Assembly (NCBI GenBank): GCA_003022985.1
Contig: PXTV01000028.1
Span: 1-10,956 of the forward strand
Source of the DNA: Bacteroidetes bacterium SW_11_45_7
GTDB lineage: Bacteria; Bacteroidota; Bacteroidia; Chitinophagales; SW-11-45-7
DNA length: 10,956 nt
Direction of reading: 5' to 3'
Made by a program: the position numbers and the translations under genes. Position 1 is the first letter of the stretch. Every line of letters begins with the position of its first letter. Shown here one piece after another: positions 6,523 through 10,956 of this stretch. A model generated the notes under the pieces. The model was not told the origin of the DNA and searched no databases. It saw nothing but the letters and a program-made list of their open reading frames with translations.

Positions 6523-7396
6523 CTACAATACTTCATGGGCGTTATCTAATACATTGTGCCCTAAGTCCTTCAAATACTTTCTGGTGATCTCTTGATTCGC
6601 ATGGCCCATCAATTCACTAATATGGGCAACCGGAAAATCATTCAAGTAAAGTGTACTGGCAAAGGTGTAGCGAGCTGTATAGGAAGTCATTTCCACCGGA
6701 ATATCCAGGATCTCAGCCACTTTCTTCAAGTCTTTATTGTACTGACCAATGCACTTATGAATCCGGTTTTGTTTTTGTGTTTCTGTTTGGTGAAAATCGC
6801 TTAAGATAGGAAACAGGTACTGGCTCTCTCCTTGTGGAAACTGTTGGGCAATTTCTTGCAAAGGTTTGGTGAAGGGAATACTGAAACGGTGGCCGGTTTT
6901 TCTGCGATTGTACTCGATTCTGCCGTCTTGAATGCATTTATGCGTTAACCTGACCATATCGTGAAAGTTCATCCTCTGGGAGTAATAAGACCATTGGAAA
7001 TACAAAACCGAATTTTTGAGATGGGGTATTCATCAATAGGAAAATCCTTGATCTTTTGCATATCATCAACACTCAGAGGTGTTGGATTTTTTTCCTTTCA
7101 TTGATTGGGAATCTTGTAACCCTTATTCTGATAAGTCCAGAACGGGTATAACCCAGGATTGACATAACCCTCACGGATAGCTTCATTGTAGATGGCCCTT
7201 ATGTGTCGCATATAAAATCCTATCCCACCTGATTCTTTGCATCCCCGATCTTTGAGATGATCATGGAATTCCTCTAAGAATGAACGATCGATCTTGCGAA
7301 AAAGAATTTTCTTTTTTGGGTCTAAATCGCTTGAGTGCACTTTGGGTATCTATGTTTGCTTTTCTGCTTTTGATTTTACCATCGCGTAGAAGCTTT
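6523..7396 (-). pseudogene. Tyrosine recombinase (phage-type integrase) pseudogene, 5' truncated
   Basis: The minus strand encodes most of a Bacteroidota-type tyrosine recombinase. From its 5' end are read LLRDGKIKSRKANIDTQ and then ILFRKIDRSFLEEFHDHLKD (core-binding domain), LSVDDMQKIKDFPIDEYP, and the catalytic domain to 6523. The catalytic domain keeps SYTARYTFAS (HxxR box with Tyr for His, common in this group), LMGHANQE and the nucleophile Tyr in RKYL. It carries at least three lesions: a frameshift in the T6 run at 7312-7317, an in-frame TGA at 7098-7100, and a one-base loss in the G run at 7023-7026 (restoring a G gives YPHLKNSVLYFQW). The N-terminus is missing at the junction with the S74 fragment. 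It cannot make a whole protein. Confidence 0.85.
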
Positions 7397-7704
7397 TTAT
7401 TGCCCAGGAGGTTGAAAAGGTGGCTCCCCCATTAGTAGAACAATCCGGCAAACAAGGCTATAAGTCTCTTAGACATCATCAAATAACACCACTGGTTGTT
7501 GGTGCTGTTCAAAAACAACAGAAGCAGCACCTCTCACAGAAAGATAAAATCGAGGCATTGCAAGCTGAGAACAACACACTCCAACAACGTGTTCAAAAGC
7601 AAGAAAATCAGCTTGAAACCCAGAAACAACAAATCCGGGAACTCAAACAAGCTGTGCAGGCCCTCCAAAAGGATGAGGATGGGCAAATGCAGGCGCAACA
7701 TTGA
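7390..7704 (+). pseudogene. Peptidase_S74 C-terminal remnant with coiled coil, 5' truncated
   Basis: The frame opens after a TAG at 7387-7389 and immediately reads KLFIAQEVEKVAPPLVE, the 'YGFIAQEVEkvfP.LV' block in the middle of the S74 intramolecular chaperone domain. The catalytic Ser region and everything upstream are absent. It continues through GYKSLRHHQITPLVVGAVQKQ into a long glutamine-rich coiled coil and stops at 7704. The coiled coil resembles the end of the S74 gene finishing at 10495, sharing KIEALQ/QIEALQ and QAVQALQ/EAVQTLQ. A GTG at 7420 could in principle start translation of a 94-residue coiled-coil peptide, but I regard the stretch as the tail of a lost paralogue. Its left edge is fused to the integrase remnant. 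Confidence 0.8.
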
Positions 7705-7742
7705 TCAATCAAATTCGTATGAAAACCGAAATCTTGTCAATC

Positions 7743-7958
7743 ATGAAACACATAGCCACTTTTATCGCATCAGTAACGATCATCACTTTGTCCACGCTAA
7801 ACGGAACAGCCCAAAACGTGGGCATTGGCGAGTCATCGCCCAATGTGAAGCTCGACATCAAGGGCACCAACGGCAATGACCTGCTCAATGTGAAGGATGA
7901 CAATGCTAACAGCCGGTTGTATGTGGAAGAAGGCGGGCATCCAAACATCACCTTCTAA
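7743..7958 (+). CDS. S74 protein segment 1: signal peptide and first NVGIG repeat
   Basis: The ATG at 7743 gives MKHIATFIASVTIITLSTLNGTAQ, a classic signal peptide with likely cleavage after TAQ. An ATG at 7719 and a TTG at 7701 in the same frame are alternatives but add acidic residues before the signal. The mature part starts directly with NVGIGESSPNVKLDIKG, then NDLLNVKDDNANSRLYVEEGG, and ends at a TAA (7956-7958) caused by the first frameshift. On its own it encodes only 71 residues. It starts 38 bases after the stop of the upstream S74 remnant, so the two were a tandem pair. Confidence 0.75.
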   Translation: MKHIATFIASVTIITLSTLNGTAQNVGIGESSPNVKLDIKGTNGNDLLNVKDDNANSRLYVEEGGHPNITF

Positions 7959-9975
7959 TGATCTTAGTTTTCATACAGGAGCATTATCCGAAGCAATGCG
8001 CATTGAAAGCAATGGCAATGTTGGGATTGGGACAAGTAGTCCATCGGAACTATTAGAAGTAAGTGGAGCCATAAGAGCTACCGGAGATAAGATAATCAGC
8101 AGAAAACTCGCTACAAATAGTAATAATGTAAATAGATGGTTCTGGCTCTTAGGTGAGTGGGGGTCAAGTAGAGTTAATATCACAGGAAGAATAGAAGGTG
8201 AGAGGAGCAGTGGTCATGATGATATGAGGATAGTCGACTTTATCTTCTCCACAAGTCAAAGTGGGGCTGGTGACCGTTACAAAGCGCATGTTGAATATAG
8301 AGCTGGTGGAAGAGGATCAAATGACGAATGGGGATTTGCAAAAGTCGAGTATAGTGGAACAGATTATGTAGCACTCTATCGTAGTGGTAGTAAATATTGG
8401 AGTAGCAAAACGCATGTTACTGCACATTTATTTGATACGCCAGGAGTTTCTGACGCTTTCAGCAATGTACTAACCTCTAACGATGTGACATGGAAAACTG
8501 AAGTTAGTTATGGCGGTGTTGATAATGTTCTCAAAACCGGCAAGATGGGCATTGGCACCGCCTCTCCCACAGAAAAGCTGGATGTAGATGGCCAAGTAAG
8601 AATAAGAGGCGGCAATCCTTCTTCAAATCAAGTCCTTACCGCAACAAATAATAATGGCAAAACCACATGGGATGACCCTAACAATCTCATTAATGAAAAA
8701 TATCTCCCCGATGATCCAGCTAACAGTGATGTGAATATGAATGGCAACTCAATTGATAATATTGGTTCAGGCACTGACCTGGATTTAGGGGAGGGCCTTG
8801 AATTTATAAGCAAGGATCTCGGTGGTGAAGGAAATGATGGCAGAGTCATCCGATTAAAAGATAATAACAACCCCAATTCACCAGACGGCCATTTCATGAT
8901 TGCATCAGGAGATGATAATGAAAAGCTCATGGAATTTTATGATGTCGGTGTCAGAACATATACAAATATGGATATGCAATCCAATCGAATTGTAGATATG
9001 GCTGATCCATCAAACGCCCAGGACGCTGCTACAAAAAGCTACGTAGATGGCAAAAATCACTCAGATAATCAAAACTTGAATGATGTGCTCAATAAAGGCA
9101 ATACAACCGGCACTAACGACATCAATTTTCAAAGTAATGGAAGCATCGTCTCTGTGAATAACATCAATGTGTCCAGCATGAACTCCAATAATGGTAGCAA
9201 CCCCATTAACTTCCATCAAGGGATTACGGTAGATGGTGACGATGGCGGTGATGGGAATATAATTGTAGAAGAAGGCAATGTTGGCGTTGGTAACACAAGT
9301 CCTTCTGAAAAGCTCCACGTGTCAAGCACCATTCGCTCAGATGATCAGTTAACAGTGAATGATAACAAACCACGCTTATATCTTAAGGATGATGATGCAG
9401 GGGGAAGCCGGCCCGAATTGAAGTATGACAACAATGGTTACATGGTTTTCAACAGTGATGATAGCCAAACTGCCAGTTTTAGGTTTTACTCCAACCATAA
9501 TGATGACCGCAGCGAAGACGCTCACTTACGCGTTCATGGCAGTAGTCCTTCCAGCAGTGGTTATAACAACAGTTATATCCAACTGACTCATACAGGTTTT
9601 TCTGGAGGCCATGGAAAAATTTCAACTGACAGGGGCCATCTGGCTATTGAGCCATCCGGCAATGTAGGTATAGGCACAGCGTCACCCAATAAAGCAAACT
9701 TAGAGGTACAGGCAGCATCAAATGAACGGGTCGCCCATTTTGAAGCGGACTGGGATAATGATTATAGTGGACATGCAAAAGCAATGGTTGTCAAAAATAA
9801 TGGCCATACAAGCGGGGGCTCTAAATACAAAGGCATACAGGTTACGTCTCAAGCACCACCTAATTCAAATGCCAATAGTTCGGGAAGAACTATTGGCATT
9901 TTGGCCAAGGCCGGTGGCCGTGATTTGAATACAGGTGTACATGGCAAATTAAAATGTATCCGACCTTACATCTAA
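7897..9975 (+). CDS. S74 protein segment 2: repeat-rich stalk
   Basis: The first ATG of this frame is at 7897, but family-like sequence only begins at about 7955 (SNDLSFHTGALSEAMRIE), so 7897 is not a biological start. The segment holds four NVGIG/KMGIG units (GTSSPSELLEV, GTASPTEKLDV, GNTSPSEKLHV, GTASPNKANLEV) spaced by beta-rich linkers. ADPSNAQDAATKSYVDG (near 9000-9050) is a unit common in phage tail fibres and related bacterial surface proteins. The composition is rich in Asn, Asp, Gly and Ser, as expected for an extended trimeric beta-structured stalk. It ends with out-of-frame KLKCIRPYI and a TAA at 9973-9975 after the second frameshift. No cysteine-rich or enzymatic domain is visible. 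Confidence 0.75.
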   Translation: MTMLTAGCMWKKAGIQTSPSNDLSFHTGALSEAMRIESNGNVGIGTSSPSELLEVSGAIRATGDKIISRKLATNSNNVNRWFWLLGEWGSSRVNITGRIEGERSSGHDDMRIVDFIFSTSQSGAGDRYKAHVEYRAGGRGSNDEWGFAKVEYSGTDYVALYRSGSKYWSSKTHVTAHLFDTPGVSDAFSNVLTSNDVTWKTEVSYGGVDNVLKTGKMGIGTASPTEKLDVDGQVRIRGGNPSSNQVLTATNNNGKTTWDDPNNLINEKYLPDDPANSDVNMNGNSIDNIGSGTDLDLGEGLEFISKDLGGEGNDGRVIRLKDNNNPNSPDGHFMIASGDDNEKLMEFYDVGVRTYTNMDMQSNRIVDMADPSNAQDAATKSYVDGKNHSDNQNLNDVLNKGNTTGTNDINFQSNGSIVSVNNINVSSMNSNNGSNPINFHQGITVDGDDGGDGNIIVEEGNVGVGNTSPSEKLHVSSTIRSDDQLTVNDNKPRLYLKDDDAGGSRPELKYDNNGYMVFNSDDSQTASFRFYSNHNDDRSEDAHLRVHGSSPSSSGYNNSYIQLTHTGFSGGHGKISTDRGHLAIEPSGNVGIGTASPNKANLEVQAASNERVAHFEADWDNDYSGHAKAMVVKNNGHTSGGSKYKGIQVTSQAPPNSNANSSGRTIGILAKAGGRDLNTGVHGKLKCIRPYI

Positions 9976-10009
9976 TCGTTACGCTGGCTATTTTGTAGGT
10001 GATGTACAA

Positions 10010-10495
10010 GTGAATGGCGATTTGTGTAGCAGTACCTGGTGTTCCGATCGAAGGTTGAAGAAAAATATCAGTACTTATAAAAATGCACTATCAAAATTAA
10101 AAGCCCTTAAAACTTACACTTATGACTTTATAGATAAAGAAAAGATTCACCTTCCTGAGGGCAAGCAATATGGCTTCATTGCCCAGGAAGTGGAAAAGGT
10201 TTTTCCCAACTTAGTGATCGATTCATTGACACATACTGATAGTACAGTCTATAAAGGGATTGAAAAAGAAAAGTTTGTGCCTGTTTTAGCCCAAGCCATC
10301 AAAGAGCAGCAGCAAATCATTGAGCAGCAACAAGAGGAAAATGCCACCATGAAGGAGCAACTTCAATCGCAAAACCAACAGATCCAATCGTTGAAAGAAA
10401 GCAAACAACGCCAGCAACAGCAAATTGAGGCATTGCAAGAAGCTGTCCAAACGCTTCAGCAAGAAAGCGGAATGAAGGCAAAAACGCAACGCTAA
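10010..10495 (+). CDS. S74 protein segment 3: intramolecular chaperone domain and coiled coil
   Basis: A GTG at 10010 is the first possible start, but the frame reads family sequence from further upstream (NVSDLTSNRYAGYFVGDVQV from 9953), showing it is the 3' part of the broken gene. CSDRRLKKNI places the self-cleavage Ser at codon 10043-10045 in the S74 signature SDxRLKxNI. LKTYTYDFI, YGFIAQEVEKVFPNLV and KFVPVLAQAIKEQ are the other conserved blocks. The last 55 or so residues are a glutamine-rich coiled coil, as is usual after the domain. The catalytic signature is intact, so the domain would be able to self-process if it were joined to the stalk. Confidence 0.85.
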   Translation: MNGDLCSSTWCSDRRLKKNISTYKNALSKLKALKTYTYDFIDKEKIHLPEGKQYGFIAQEVEKVFPNLVIDSLTHTDSTVYKGIEKEKFVPVLAQAIKEQQQIIEQQQEENATMKEQLQSQNQQIQSLKESKQRQQQQIEALQEAVQTLQQESGMKAKTQR

Positions 10496-10643
10496 TGCGC
10501 CTCCGGGTATCTAAATGAAATTGCTTTGGCTGTTGTAAGTGTCATTACCAACAACGCATGCTGTTCCGGTTCGTGGGGGCACCAACTAGGGCAACAAAAC
10601 ACAAACCCCTGGCGCACATTAAACTTTGAACTTTAACCATTCA

Positions 10644-10720
10644 AAATCTTCAAATCTTAAATCTTAAATCTTAAATCTTAAATCTCAAATCTTAAGTCTC
10701 AAATCTCAAATCTCAAATTA
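10644..10720. repeat. Tandem heptanucleotide array, consensus AAATCTT/AAATCTC
   Basis: Nine uninterrupted 7-base units run from 10652 to 10714: four AAATCTT, then AAATCTC, AAATCTT, AAGTCTC, AAATCTC, AAATCTC. A further AAATCTT at 10644-10650 is separated by one C, and a partial AAATTA closes the array. The variation is confined to T/C at position 7 and one G at position 3. The unit length is not a multiple of three and the array is non-coding. It may be a slippage-prone spacer or a dispersed intergenic repeat of the genome. Confidence 0.9.
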
Positions 10721-10771
10721 CCGGCCAACCCCTTCCTACACAAGCCCATCCGCAACATTCAACATTCATCG

Positions 10772-10779
10772 TACCTTTG
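10772..10779 (+). promoter_or_regulatory. Candidate recR promoter -7 element (TACCTTTG)
   Basis: TACCTTTG matches exactly the Bacteroidota housekeeping -7 consensus TAnnTTTG and ends 22 bases before the recR start, a plausible distance for a short leader. No good TTG -33 element is seen about 19-20 bases upstream, so the call rests on the -7 alone. Confidence 0.5.
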
Positions 10780-10801
10780 AGGAAAAGGCCGGTTCCGATC
10801 G

Positions 10802-10956
10802 ATGATGAACTTCCCCTCCCAACTCATTGAGGATGCTGTGAACGAGTTCGCCAAACTGCCGGGCGTTGGTAAAAAAACCGCTTTGCGGCTGGTGCTGCAT
10901 TTGCTCAAGGAAGACAAGCAGGAAGTGGAGCAGTTCGGCAATGCGCTCATCAAGAT
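10802..10956 (+). CDS. recR: Recombination mediator protein RecR, N-terminal part (runs off the window)
   Basis: The frame from the ATG at 10802 reads [20 protein letters not shown] and then [18 protein letters not shown], continuing open to the window edge (51 codons). This is the helix-hairpin-helix N-terminus of RecR ('L...lp.LPGiG.ksAqRla.hLL'), which with RecO and RecF loads RecA onto gapped DNA in the cytoplasm. The zinc finger and Toprim domain lie beyond the edge. A second ATG at 10805 is equally possible. It is the only clear core gene in the window. Confidence 0.93.
   Translation, partial: MMNFPSQLIEDAVNEFAKLPGVGKKTALRLVLHLLKEDKQEVEQFGNALIK

Larger units (their letters stand above)
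7743..10495 (+). pseudogene. Long secreted tail-fibre-like Peptidase_S74 protein gene, broken by two frameshifts
   Basis: Three consecutive readable segments form one gene. Segment 1 has the signal peptide, segment 2 the long repeat region, and segment 3 the S74 chaperone domain and terminal coiled coil. Removing one T near 7952-7953 joins segments 1 and 2 as PNITSNDLSFHTGA. Adding one A to the run at 9951-9954 joins segments 2 and 3 as GVHGKLKNVSDLTSNRYAGY. Each repair gives fluent family sequence, so the ancestral gene was about 917 codons. NVGIG-type repeat units begin at 7815, 8017, 8542, 9277 and 9661. S74 proteins trimerise, and the C-terminal domain cleaves itself off after folding. 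In Bacteroidota such proteins are secreted and adhesin-like. The breaks may be true mutations or sequencing errors. Confidence 0.8.
10496..10801. other. Intergenic region between the S74 gene and recR
   Basis: About 300 bases with no gene. It holds a heptanucleotide repeat array (10644-10720), a two-copy AACATTC repeat (10754-10767) and a promoter-like TACCTTTG just before recR. I see no clear terminator for the S74 gene. Base composition shifts from AT-rich in the accessory part to more GC-rich in recR, marking the return to conserved chromosome. Confidence 0.6.

Noticed and set aside
7743..10495. Prophage tail-fibre module
   Set aside because: The S74 gene has a secretory signal peptide and no neighbouring phage structural, lysis or packaging genes, so it is better explained as a bacterial surface protein.
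10644..10720. CRISPR array
   Set aside because: The units are 7 bases long and contiguous, with no spacers and no cas genes.

Overview
The window looks like chromosomal DNA from a member of the Bacteroidota, probably a Cytophagales-type organism. Several signs point there: a TACCTTTG element (matching the Bacteroidota -7 consensus TAnnTTTG) upstream of recR, almost no Shine-Dalgarno sequences, an IS4-type transposase with a DUF4372-like N-terminus, a Bacteroidota-style tyrosine recombinase, a DUF5715 protein, and a secreted Peptidase_S74 protein with NVGIGTxSP repeats. Most of the window is accessory DNA. The conserved chromosome reappears only at the right edge, with recR.

Layout. (1) 1-306: the 5' end of an IS4-family element on the minus strand, with a strong hairpin in its leader. 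(2) 313-1128: an exported phosphodiester glycosidase (NAGPA-type) protein. (3) 1230-1819: a DUF433/DUF5615 toxin-antitoxin pair with overlapping stop and start codons. (4) 1952-6431: a run of plus-strand genes for exported or anchored proteins. They are an NlpC/P60-like lipoprotein, an unknown lipoprotein, a 460-base stretch with no convincing gene, and then a tight three-gene unit: transglutaminase-like protein, YafK-type L,D-transpeptidase, and DUF5715/M15-like peptidase. (5) 6523-7396: a decayed tyrosine recombinase on the minus strand, joined head to head to the tail of a truncated S74 gene (7390-7704). (6) 7743-10495: a second, long S74 (tail-fibre-like) gene, split by two single-base frameshifts of opposite sign. 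(7) 10496-10801: an intergenic region with a heptanucleotide repeat array, then the start of recR.

How the parts fit. Regions 2 and 4 concentrate enzymes that would act on the cell wall or envelope: Cys-His hydrolase folds, an M15-like zinc peptidase, a transpeptidase-family protein and a phosphodiester glycosidase. The most striking detail is that the YafK-type protein keeps both flanks of its domain but lacks, in frame, the block that normally carries the catalytic HGxCxxxGC motif, so it is probably a pseudoenzyme inside an otherwise intact-looking operon. Region 5 records mobile-element decay and a deletion that removed the 5' halves of two divergent genes. Region 6 is an adhesin-like surface protein that is either a recent pseudogene, a switchable gene, or intact with sequencing errors; raw reads would settle this. 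All family names come from reading the translations by eye, with no database search.
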